From contig CAMRHE010000157.1 in assembly GCA_947044405.1 (NCBI GenBank), forward strand, positions 4,478,501-4,542,500: a DNA stretch of 64,000 nt. Reading direction: 5' to 3'. Shown here in pieces: positions 24,401-31,841 of this stretch. The DNA is from Leptodactylus fallax. Lineage: Eukaryota; Chordata; Amphibia; Anura; Leptodactylidae. The notes beneath the pieces are model-generated. The model was not told the origin of the DNA, made no database searches, and saw only the letters and a program-made list of their open reading frames with translations. The translations under genes were made by a program, and so were the position numbers. Numbering within the stretch: position 1 is the stretch's first letter; the number at the start of each line of letters is the position of its first letter.

Positions 24401-26556
24401 CTGGTAATCTGGTGACGTTCCATTTCCCCATTTCCGAACGGAACGTCATCATTAGTTCCCCCCCCCTCCAACCCCATCATACTTACATATCTTCCTCTCC
24501 AGGAACGGCTCCTCCCCTCTTACTCTCTGCCAGCTCTTGCGCAGTCTGGAGGTGCCTGCGACACATGTGCAGTAGAGATGGCACTCCATCTCTACTGCAC
24601 AGACATCAAAGGTACTTCTGATCTGTGTACGTGCTTGCAGAGAGGAAGAGAGAGGTCTCCAGCCTGCGCACAGTGAAAGAAAAGGAGGAGCCGTCTCCCA
24701 GAGAGGAAGACAGGTAAGTATGAGGCGGTGGGGGGGATAGGCTAAGTTAGTTAGTTGGGAAGGGCTAGTAGTGGGCAGGATAGCTAGGGAGACAGGGAAG
24801 GGGTGTAACGGAGTGAGATAGGAGGGGGGGGCAGTGAGAGGGAGGTAGTGTGGAAGCTACACAGCAGGAAGCTACTCCATGTAAACAAATGGGTGTACTT
24901 ATTAACCCATTAACAGCACTAACAGACCTTTTTAAAAATATATTTTTTGCACAGAAAACCCCATTAATCGGGAGCTAAATAGAAGCTTTCGATCACAACC
25001 AAATCACTTTGCTCACATCAGTATTTCTCTTATATGTTGCACGCATCCTGCATGATCCTTAGGTTTCTGAGAGAGTAACAGAACAGATTTGACTCTACTT
25101 TCTTTATACAGTATATAGCAGCTAGTCTCCACCTAACAGCTCAGAGAGGAATGCAAACTACAGATAGATCCTGTAGGGGAGAACAGTGCTAAAAATTGCA
25201 AAGTATAACTCATATAATGGCCAGAAATAGTGTTTCTCCTCATGTACACATGCTGTTGATTTATGTAAAGTTTGTTGAAAGGTACACTTTAAGAGGAATA
25301 GTGGTACATTACATAAAGGCTTCTAAACATGACCATAAGGAGGGATAAAACGTCTCTAGTCAGTGGTGCTGAACATAATAATAAGCCCCAAGAATCCTGC
25401 AGAAGACAACTCAATTGAAGGTCATTTGGAGCCAAAAACTTGCTGCTATAGACCACTGTTATGAGTTGATTCACAAATAACTTATGTCTTATATTAATAA
25501 TATATGACCTGCGCAAAATAATAACCACATCATTTAGGATGTTCATAGGGTAAGAGTGGACATGCACACAGTGGAGAATATTTATTAATAGAAGTCCATC
25601 ACTTTTCAGTCTACATTTATGCCAAAATTTATGGGGCATAAGTATGAATATGAAGCAGTTGTGCAAAGTATACTTAAAATAGTTGAAGATTCAATTGAGA
25701 CAGAATTTTGGTGCGCGGGCAATAGAGACAGATTTTTTTGGAGCAATGGAGACAGATTTTTGTTGGGGCATCGGAAAAATTAGCCAGAGTTTTGGGGCTT
25801 TGGAAAGTGAGACAGAGTTATTAAGGTCCGTACAACAGATTTATAAATATGTCCAAATCTACGAATGGGATTCGTAGTTGTAGACAGTGCAAAGTTTGAC
25901 AGTATTGATAAATATGCCTCAGTCTGTATAGATTAAGGATATCCCCTCTAAATAAATTCTTCCCGTAGATCCAAGATACAGTATACCAATCTGACCCTGC
26001 AACCAATTCTTATATAATATTTTAAACTTCTGTGTGTTGTGTCAGGAATGTAAGAAGGACATATTTTTATTTTATTGCAGTGTCTTCTAAAGAGGTTTAC
26101 CTCCGACGCTCCAAGAATAACATTCCTAAAGCACGCATGAGGACTCTAAAGATGAGCATTGTAATTGTTAGCTCTTTCATCATCTGCTGGACCCCTTACT
26201 ATCTTCTGGGCTTGTGGTACTGGTTTTATCCTGAGACTATGGAAGAGAAGGTTTCTCAATCCCTTACACACATTCTTTTCATCTTTGGTCTTGTCAATGC
26301 CTGTCTAGATCCCATCACTTATGGACTTTTTACAATACACTTTCGGAAAGGCCTTCAGCACTATTGTGGAAGAAGAAGGACATCAGATACTGACACGAGT
26401 TCCTCTGTGACCGGATCATTCCGCTGTTCAATGTCATCTTTTCGTGCTAAAAAGATGATAGTCTTGAACCAGGAGATGCAAGTGTTTCAGTCATACAATG
26501 GATCTTCAAACAATTCAGACTTGAGGACAAATGGCCTTGGCAGCAGCTGCCTCTGA
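8032..26556 (+). CDS. gnrhr2: GnRH receptor, tailed type-II-like (3 coding exons)
   Basis: Class A G-protein-coupled receptor for gonadotropin-releasing hormone at the plasma membrane; the family couples mainly to Gq/11. Join 8032-8574, 22947-23151 and 26081-26556, giving 1224 nt and 407 residues. The N-terminus has glycosylation sequons at N2, N27 and N32. TM1 is about 50-72. TM2 carries Asp94 (position 2.50) in TADLLV. MPLDAIWNITVQW holds the conserved ligand-region Asp105. Cys121 and Cys199 can form the ECL1-ECL2 disulfide. TM3 ends in DRQ (145-147). TM6 has CWTPYY (285-290), ECL3 has SQS (308-310), and TM7 has DPITY (326-330). A ~77-residue cytoplasmic tail rich in Ser/Thr follows, unlike tail-less mammalian type I receptors. 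The LPTFSPAAKARV and DRQSAILNPL segments recall the type II lineage. Which amphibian paralogue this is cannot be settled without a tree. Confidence 0.93.
9130..9335 (-). mobile_element. Fold-back/hAT-like MITE fragment
   Basis: In reverse sense it runs CCCCACAGTGCGAAAATGCAGC and onward, with internal inverted words (GCAGCGTTTT/GCTGCGGC), and ends near GACATGCTGCGATTTTC. The last phrase also ends the element at 44155-44345, so the two are family members. Non-coding. Confidence 0.45.
9969..10320. mobile_element. Dispersed repeat starting GGTCGGACTGG
   Basis: Starts near GGGTCGGACTGGCACACC and continues into GC-rich sequence with inverted words (CCCGACCG / CGGGGAAGG). The same opening recurs at 6168 (GGTCAGATTGGCCC) and in reverse near 15862. 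Probably a hAT-type non-autonomous element; ends not resolved. Confidence 0.4.
10625..10666. repeat. Hairpin repeat, 18-bp arms
   Basis: TTATTATATTCTGGGGTC, a 6-base loop, then GACCCCAGAGTATAATAA: 17 of 18 positions pair. This is the best-preserved copy of the hairpin seen at 6534, 6688, 30311 and 59209, with half-copies near 4000 and 59935. Confidence 0.75.
10722..11754. repeat. 30-31-bp minisatellite, ~33 copies
   Basis: Head-to-tail copies of a ~31-bp unit containing GCATATAATACTGTGTGGG and GGCCACTGCGGA. Two sub-types alternate (TAATACTGTGTGG and TAATGCTGTGTTGG). The second sub-type dominates the right half, suggesting expansion in blocks. Because the period is not a multiple of three, the reverse strand looks open in all frames over hundreds of residues. 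This is a repeat artefact, not coding. Confidence 0.93.
12438..12850. mobile_element. TTAA-flanked MITE, copy A
   Basis: Left end TTAAAGGAGTTGTGCAGG and right end TGGACAACCTCTTTAA form terminal inverted repeats with TTAA at both ends. The interior has GTGACGTCACATGAC and 'CACCGGGGACAGGTGAGTA' words shared with copies at 13426 and 24256. TTAA targets plus AGG/AAGG termini fit the Kolobok or piggyBac superfamilies. Non-coding. Confidence 0.7.
12875..13252. mobile_element. TTAA-flanked MITE, copy B
   Basis: Begins TTAAAGGGGTTGTCCAGG and ends CTGGACAACCCCTTTAA: near-perfect terminal inverted repeats with the TTAA duplication intact. The interior is internally palindromic around CATACTGATCAGG and GGACTGATCAG. 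It lies 25 bases after copy A. Confidence 0.8.
13426..13788. mobile_element. TTAA-flanked MITE, copy C
   Basis: Begins TTAAAAGAGGTTGTCC and ends GAACAACCTCTTCAA, with a diverged right TTAA. A remnant of a further copy (CAGACAACCCCTTAA) abuts its left end. A T-rich tract at 13710-13735 precedes the right end. Confidence 0.65.
13906..15660 (-). mobile_element. LTR retrotransposon 3' end with internal duplication
   Basis: On the - strand a polypurine tract (AAAGGGGGAGG, 15181-15191) is followed by TGTGATGATTC, a plausible LTR start at 15179. A TATAAAA box lies at ~14798-14805 and AATAAA signals at 14416-14421 and 14039-14044. The LTR would end ...CTTTCACA at 13906, giving about 1.27 kb with TG...CA ends. 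The promoter-distal part is tandemly duplicated: 13909-14285 and 14286-14650 are near-identical, with a period of 377 bp. Sequence at 15192-15660 would be the end of the internal region and is GC-richer, but I recognise no polymerase or envelope domain. The 5' part is missing. Family not assigned. Confidence 0.5.
16262..16465 (+). pseudogene. L2-like LINE reverse-transcriptase fragment
   Basis: One frame reads IEIVNTYKYLGLLLNNKLDW and then ADHMEALYRKGHSRLYSL. This is the region just after the catalytic core of L2/Rex-type non-LTR retrotransposon reverse transcriptases. Similarity decays upstream and stops abruptly at ~16465, where a Tc1-related MITE begins. A dead fragment inside receptor intron 1. 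Confidence 0.65.
16468..16745 (-). mobile_element. Tc1-related MITE, truncated copy
   Basis: Ends ...TTGAGATGCACCTG followed by TA, a Tc1/mariner-type terminus. The body is a near-identical reverse complement of 21084-21363. The other terminus is missing, apparently broken where the L2 fragment adjoins. Confidence 0.75.
16915..17093 (+). repeat. SINE/LINE 3' portion
   Basis: Contains TCCTCTCACACTCCAAAGAC, then GGGAATTTGGATTGTGAGCC and the tail AAAGTGCTGCAGAATATGAT with AATAA repeats. This matches the 3' half of the SINE at 57745-57913 (opposite strand) joined to the tail seen at 5217. Confidence 0.6.
17100..18090. other. Intron sequence, no recognised feature
   Basis: No coding or clearly bounded repeat signal. 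Short open frames lack recognisable motifs. Confidence 0.4.
18091..18145. repeat. Perfect 55-bp palindrome in minisatellite
   Basis: Two exactly complementary 26-base arms (left starts CATTATACTGTGTGGG, right ends CCCACACAGTATAATG) flank a 3-base spacer TCC. It marks a head-to-head switch of a minisatellite whose right-hand units continue to ~18365 with CAGTATAATG every 25-35 bases. Confidence 0.9.
18146..18365. repeat. Degenerate CAGTATAATG minisatellite
   Basis: About seven degenerate units, each with CACAGTATAATG and a TTAGTGC or TTAGTCAC word. Related in core to the 10.7-kb array read on the opposite strand. Confidence 0.7.
18666..18920. mobile_element. Fold-back MITE (CTAGGTTCACACCTG ends)
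   Basis: Terminal inverted repeats CTAGGTTCACACCTG and CAGGTGTGAACCTAG bound 255 bases with internal words such as GGGGTTCCGTTTG and ACGGAAACCCC. This is a typical short hAT-like palindromic element. A degraded relative lies at 31447-31644. Non-coding. Confidence 0.75.
19105..19260. repeat. ~50-bp unit repeat with (CTAT)n, 19186-19241
   Basis: The phrase ACAAGCAGAAAGTCTGCCAT is followed by a 14-unit CTAT run and CAGGACAGATA. The same unit with only 1-2 CTAT copies recurs in tandem at 20715-20850, so the microsatellite grew inside one unit of an existing repeat. Confidence 0.8.
19745..20365. repeat. ~28-30-bp minisatellite (CAGTTTAATGTCC)
   Basis: Roughly 20 degenerate copies of CCCCCAGTTTAATGTCC and CTCCATCTG. 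A short internal inversion at ~19870-19925 shows the motif on the opposite strand. The core is close to that of the other minisatellites in the window. Confidence 0.85.
20715..20850. repeat. Three ~50-bp tandem units (AGCAGAAAGTCT)
   Basis: Copies start at about 20718, 20768 and 20815, each with GATACAAGCAGAAAGTCT, a TATAT stretch and TATCAATCA. Same family as 19105-19260. Confidence 0.8.
21084..21428. mobile_element. Tc1-related MITE, full-length copy
   Basis: Bounded by CAGGTGCATCTC and GAGATGCACCTG with TA at the left edge (TG at the right). Inner repeats include GAAACGTTCATG and AAACGTTTCAAAATATTC. 345 bp, with no transposase. It is the inverted partner of 16468-16745. An (AT)n tract (21437-21471) follows directly. 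Confidence 0.85.
21437..21471. repeat. (AT)n microsatellite
   Basis: About 17 AT units directly beside the Tc1-related MITE. Confidence 0.95.
21475..22946. other. End of receptor intron 1
   Basis: Mostly unremarkable AT-rich sequence. A (TTA)n run at 22403-22420 next to ATTCCATGGTGCTGGACAT looks like a degraded LINE/SINE tail. The intron ends with a pyrimidine tract (CTTCCCTTTCTTTCTAG). Confidence 0.5.
22947..23151 (+). CDS. gnrhr2: GnRH receptor coding exon 2
   Basis: 205 nt encoding residues 182-249 plus one base of codon 250. It covers the end of TM4, ECL2 with Cys199, the family-typical RGSF...WQETTYN segment, TM5 (MVSFVCLFLLPLLIMISCYSR) and the start of ICL3. The acceptor is TTTCTAG and the donor is T|GTGAGT, in phase 1. 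No stop interrupts the frame. Confidence 0.95.
23152..26080 (+). other. Receptor intron 2 (2.9 kb)
   Basis: Phase-1 intron from GTGAGT to TTTATTGCAG. It contains a TTAA-bounded element with a nested MITE (24010-25292). The rest (23152-24009 and 25293-26080) shows no recognisable feature apart from a C homopolymer near 23945. Confidence 0.9.
24010..25292. mobile_element. TTAA-bounded element with nested MITE
   Basis: Left end TTAAATGGCCACTAAC and, in reverse, right end TTAAAGTGTACCTTTC both continue into AACAAAC...T words, giving imperfect terminal inverted repeats. A second TTAA element starts at 24256 (TTAAAGGGGTTGTCCAGG) and runs to about 24720. It belongs to the family of copies A-C in intron 1, and its right end is not seen. 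Non-coding. Confidence 0.55.
26081..26556 (+). CDS. gnrhr2: GnRH receptor coding exon 3
   Basis: 476 nt completing codon 250 and encoding residues 251-407 and the TGA stop. It holds ICL3 (KNNIPKARMRTLKM), TM6, ECL3, TM7 and the cytoplasmic tail, whose SDTDTSSSVTGSFR stretch is a candidate phosphorylation cluster. Such tails mediate rapid desensitisation in non-mammalian GnRH receptors (family knowledge). Confidence 0.95.
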
Positions 26557-27079
26557 GATCACTTAAGATACACTGCAATTCTGGCTTCATCCAGAATACT
26601 TGAATGCGCTATAAACATTAATTAAAACGTGCCCTACAGCATGCTATTAGTAAGTAGTTTTGTACAGATATGGTGTTCACTGTTGTCCCAGTAGATCCAG
26701 ACGACTTGTGAAGACAAACCAGTAAAACACATTTTGTCCAAATCTTGGAAAGTGAAAATATCAGAACAGTTTATTTATGTGAAATCCATGTTTAGATTTT
26801 GATTCTGGATGTAGCCAAATATTGAGATGAACATTGTCAGATTTTAGCTTGTATGTAGTGAACCCCAAACTTTAAATTAGTCAATATAATTTTAATGTAA
26901 ATGTCATTTTTCTTGCATTACAAAGATTGTATAGTCATGTATCCCATTGTGTGATCTCACCAGGCCGCCAATGAATTACCCCTTGATCTGGAATCATTTT
27001 GCTGTTCTGTAATTCAACAAAAGCAAATTATTAATTGTTGGAAAGCCACATGTACTTTGATTCATTTTACAATTTTATT
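26557..27079 (+). other. Receptor 3' UTR / downstream DNA
   Basis: AT-rich sequence after the stop codon. ATTAAA at 26621-26626 is the nearest candidate polyadenylation signal, 65 bases downstream. No AATAAA follows within about 500 bases, so the transcript end is uncertain. Confidence 0.45.
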
Positions 27080-27860
27080 GTCTTAATTTATTTAATTTAT
27101 GAATAGCACTATCAGAAGTGAAGCTTCCCATAAATCTGTGGGTAATCTAATGCAACACTTACGGCTGAAAATGTATGGGCCAATATTAATCTATGGATTA
27201 TTAGAGGATGATCCAGATCAGTATTTACAATTTTGTAAGGTAACTTTGAATGCAGAAACACAAGGAGATTGCATTATTGAAAAAATACCTTGGTCCAATG
27301 AAGCCAACTTCAAACTTTCAGGTGCTGTTAGTATATAGCTGTGCTTATTACTCAATAGTAAACCCCCATGCAACAACTGAATCAGCCTGGGGTTACAGAC
27401 TGGGCAGCTCTTTTATGTAAAGGAGCAACTGGACCTAGCATTTACACTACAACGGTTACCTTAGACCTGCACCTTGCTCCTAGAAAATGTAATACCACAA
27501 TTGAAGCTGGAGCATGAAAAGAAAGACTTTTTTCAGCAAGATGGAGCCTCTCCTCACAATGTTGTAGCAGTGCAAAAAAATACCTAATAGGTGGATAGGT
27601 AGATAAGGCCCAGTTGAATAGCCACCAAGATCACCAGACTTTTTCTTTTGGGGACATCAAATATAAGGTGTATTCCAGAAAACCATGCACGGTTGATAAC
27701 ATGATTCAGTTCATAGAATATGCATGCCAAGAAATGAATGGCAATAAAGAAGTTTGTGCCAGTGTGCTTGAGGGTAAAAACTAGATTACCGCAATGTATA
27801 AATAGTGAGGGCCGGCAATTTGAGCATATAAAACATTGTACTTCATTGTTTTGTTATTCA
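27080..27860 (+). pseudogene. Decayed mariner/IS630-superfamily transposase
   Basis: Segments of a DDE transposase survive in shifting frames: LLEDDPDQYLQFCKV and PWSNEANFKLSG (first catalytic motif, usual Asp replaced by Asn), then QQDGASPHNVVAV (second), WPPRSPDFFFWG-like around 27610-27650 (third), and the C-terminal REGRQFEH near 27800. Stops and frameshifts lie between. The WPPRSPDL...FFLWG and GG.FEH signatures are familiar from a transposase group common in insects. No terminal repeats were found. Confidence 0.65.
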
Positions 27861-27883
27861 ATAAATATTATTTGTACCGTATA

Positions 27884-27885
<2 letters not shown>

Positions 27886-27919
<34 letters not shown>
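27886..27919. repeat. (TA)n microsatellite
   Basis: About 17 TA units immediately after the transposase remnant. Confidence 0.95.
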
Positions 27920-27923
<4 letters not shown>

Positions 27924-28069
27924 TTTTTTATTATTTAAGCTGTTTACCTACTTATGCGACCCCCTGTGTAATACCCAAAGCTAACATGATATGGACCATT
28001 ATATGAATGCTGATGAAGAATTATTAAATTTATTATACTTATCCATACTTTAACTCCTTCCCACTCTCT

Positions 28070-28880
28070 GCCACACTGTTACATCGTGCTGAGTGTATAG
28101 TTACTGCGCACCACCGTAATAGTATGGCACTGTAATGCTGTAGGCACAGGAGCTGTGCCTGCAGCATTACTTCTGGCACTCGGCTGTGTTACACAGCTGA
28201 GGGTTGGGACTGACTGCCAGAGTCGGAGTATCTGGATTAACCCCTTGAATGCCATGATCAATAGTAAACCATGCATCTATGGGGTTCAGAGGCAAGTTCC
28301 TGTACGGTCACCTCGCTTTCCCCAAGAAATAACAATAAAAAGTGATCAAAAAGTCATACATACCAAACATTGGTACCAATAAAAAGTACAACTTACCCAG
28401 CAAATAAAGAGCCCTTACACCATCTCTGTCACCAGTAAAAAAAGTTATAGGTGTCAGAATACAGTGACCCCAGCAAAATCGTTCATTTTTAAAAAGCGAA
28501 GTTTTATTTGTAAAAGTGGTAAAACATAATAAAACCAATCTAAATATGGTATTGCTGTAATCGTAATGACCCGCCGGACAAAGTTTCCATGTCATTTTTA
28601 ATGCAGAGTGAATGCTCTAAAAACTAAATGCAAAAAATTATGACAGAATTGTGGATTTTTTCACATGGACCCCAAAAAAATAAAATAAAAGCTAATCAAA
28701 TCATTATATGTACACCAAAATGGTGCCAAATGAAAGTACAACTCGACATGCAAAGAATAAGCCCTCACATAGCTTATGTCGACAGAAAAATAAAAAAGTT
28801 GAATTTTGGAAGGCGGGGAAGGAAAATATGAAAAAAGTCGCCTAGCAATAATGTATAAACTACCCTGCATAATTAAAAGG
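28070..28880. mobile_element. Dispersed frog repeat, non-coding
   Basis: Two similar half-modules (GGTACCAATAAAAAGTACAAC near 28371 and GTGCCAAATGAAAGTACAAC near 28723; ATAAAGAGCCCTTACAC and AATAAGCCCTCACATAGC) show an internal direct duplication with spacing of about 350 bases. Ends near AAAAGGGTTAA. Related sequence lies at 2940-3400. Superfamily not resolved. Confidence 0.5.
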
Positions 28881-28881
28881 G

Positions 28882-29292
28882 TTAAAGGGAGTCTACCACC
28901 ATCATAATTGCTTCTAAACTCCTTATATGTAATGTCTGTTAGTAACATAGTGAACACACCTTTTTTATGTCCAAGTACAATCTTGCTACTGAGAATATCA
29001 ACTTTTGATCCATAAGCAAATAAGATGTTTCGTGCATACGGGACATGGCAGCACCCGCCAGAACACCCATTTTCACTTGTGGTCAAAACTCTGCGCCATT
29101 CTCTTACATAAAGATTGGCAGGACTCAATGTGTGGCAACCACAAGTGAAAATCGGTTCTCTGGCAGACATTCCATTTGCATATTTGTTAAAAGTTAAATT
29201 TCAGCAAAAAGGTATGTTCCCTATCTTACTAAGGGACCCCACAATGACATATAAATGGTTTAGAAGTGATTTTGGTGGTGGTAGTACCCCAG
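28882..29292. mobile_element. Fold-back MITE (GGAGTCTACCACCA ends)
   Basis: GGGAGTCTACCACCATCATA at the left and, in reverse, GGGGTACTACCACCACCAAA at the right continue inward as AATTGCTTCTAAAC / AATCACTTCTAAACC arms. The centre has CCACAAGTGAAAAT complementary to ATTTTCACTTGTGG. TTAA is kept at the left end only. Non-coding. Confidence 0.75.
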
Positions 29293-31446
29293 TAAATATG
29301 CAGTTGATTGATGAGAACATTTATGTATATCGGTTATTGGTGAAGTTGTGTGCTATTGTGTAACATTTTATAGAGGAGGAAAATATTCATATCAAACAGG
29401 CAAATTCCAGTCAGAATTAAAATTAAAGTCTGGTACTAGATTGTATTCTCATTGAAAAAGGCTTTGGTCTCGTTGTATTTGCTTCTAGGCATATACAGGT
29501 ATATTTTCCGTTGTGCCAATTGAAGATACTAACAAGTTTATCGATGGTTAATTCCAGTTACATTTGCCAATCATTCTAACTGTATGTAACTGAGTCATAG
29601 TTACTATGATTGTTCATTCACATACAGTTTCAGTATTGTCGGGAGCACATCCTTCTTTACATGGGGTGATGCTACTGACAAATGATAACTCTACTGTTTG
29701 CATAAAAGGTGTGATCGGCTAACAAAGGAGTGTTTGCTTGTTTGTTGGATGATTGGTGGACTATTAAGTTCACATCTGCTCTGGATTTCCACTTTTCTCT
29801 TTTATTGGAACACAAAAATGGAAATCTGGACATAAACGGATCTGTTAAATGACAGACGCCAGTGGCTGCCGATGAGTCCCCTTGACTATAATGAATAGAT
29901 GTTGAGGGGTGCCCTTGAATATAATGGAATCTGTTAGTTATCCATTATGGTATCCTTGCATGCAGTACTGTTTTAACTTCATGTTCTAATGGACTCCAAC
30001 ACAGATGCAAACATACCTTTACAAGGGGATCCATTTAACAGGCCTTTTACAGTATTGTTTCTACATTGTAGCAATTGGAGTCTATTATCTCCATGACACG
30101 TTATCCGAATCTGGGAAATATATGTGAGATTTTCAATATAGACACTTCCAACTTAGGCATGGCCCACAGATACAATTCTATTCAGCTTCGATCATTTCCT
30201 CATACCCTTTAATTGGCATTAGAGATGGGCAAACTTTGCAAGATAAATTTCACAAATATTCATGAGGTTTGCCTACCAATTTAGTTTTCAGTCCAAACCA
30301 TAAGAGCTATTATCTTTTTAGACCCCTGGGTATAATAAGTAGGGGCCCAGGGTTGACGGGAAAGGCTCTCTTGCCTGTTATTGGTCCTCAGTGATCATGT
30401 GAGGTCATTATGTTTGCAATATTTTTTGACAATTTGTAACAAACCTGGCTCTTTATGATCTGGTTTGCTCATCTCTAATTGGCATTTTAAGTCCCATGAG
30501 ATTTATACTCACTTATTATCAGCCAAGGTGACCTCCACCCCACTTTTAGATTATGAGAAATGGATGTCTTATATGTCATATGTGTTACCAACTGTATGTA
30601 AACTTGTTGCTGCCTTTCGGTCTCATGTGCTTTGTTTGCTCTCTTCTCTGAATTCCATTCCCCTACTATGTAACCCCAAATACAACCTGTTAATCCTCTT
30701 AGACAAAGAACAGTAGATACATCACATGTGTATCTTTTTGAATTAATCTTTATTTTTGGCATGTAAAACAGTGACTATGCACTGAATGGCTAACAAATAT
30801 CCGAGCATCACATTCTGGAAGAAATTAGTAAATATGTTCATATCTTAGAAACAGCTAATTTACTTTCACAAAGGGTGGCCCGACAAACTCCAAAAAGTGT
30901 GGAGTCTATGGCTTGACTCCCAAGATACAATACAAAGCCCTGGCACCCTCTAATGCTACACTTTTTGTTTTGTGGTCCACTGGTGCAATATGCAATTTCC
31001 TTTCTCACTTTTGCTTATTTAATGTCTTTTGCATTTGCATAGCAGGTAATTGTAGACTATTATTAAAGTGTTTTTGAAAGTGCTGTACCTTCATTCATAT
31101 TACTTGTACACCAGAAGTCATACAGCTCTATTCTTCTTTGTAAGTCATATGTTGCATCACGGTTTTCTTGTTATAATTGTCTGCACTATGTTAAATGAAA
31201 TGAATAAAAAAAATGGACAATTCAAATGAGATCTTTATGATCTCTCAGCAACATAAATCCTCTCAAATAGTGCCTTAACAGGCATCATATGATTACCCTT
31301 AAAGTGTAACTAAACTTTCCGACAACTTTTGATTATCTAGCAATATTTGTGTCATTAATAAATTTTGGAAAATTCTTTATTAACAAATTCTTATAGATTG
31401 TAAGCCCTTGCCCTCGATCCCACTGTACCAGTTGGTCACTGTTAGA
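29293..31446. other. Non-coding; one hairpin-repeat copy
   Basis: No gene recognised. The segment 30215-30480 holds a member of the dispersed family with the hairpin (30311-30338, TATTATC...GGGTATAATAA). A SINE-like shred lies at 31395-31430. Confidence 0.45.
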
Positions 31447-31644
31447 CTAGGTTTACATCTGCATCAAAGTCTCCATAGGAAACTCCACTGCAGATTCCGC
31501 TGAGAATCGGCGGGGAGAAAAGTATGCAACCTGCATAAACCCGACAGACACCTGGCGGACCCCATTTAGTCTATTGGGTCTGTGGGTGTCCGCGGGTATC
31601 CGTTGTTTTAATGGACAGGCTCTCCATCGTCCTGGTCTCCCTAG
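31447..31644. mobile_element. Degraded fold-back MITE
   Basis: Starts CTAGGTTTACATCTGCATC and ends near TCTCCCTAG, with GGGTCTGTGGGTGTCCG inside. Same family as 18666-18920 but more decayed at the right end. Confidence 0.5.
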
Positions 31645-31841
31645 CCTTAGTGTTGTACTTGATAGTAATAATAATAAATAATAAAGAAAAATTTTAACCT
31701 TTCTGTAAAATCTTGTATCTCTTTATTCTTTCCCTTGCTTCTGTATTGATAGCTGCCTCTGCTTCTCACTGTGTACAGAGAACGACTTATGTAAAATGAA
31801 GAGAAAATAAGGGTAGGGGAGGGTCCTTTCATACAGTTATA

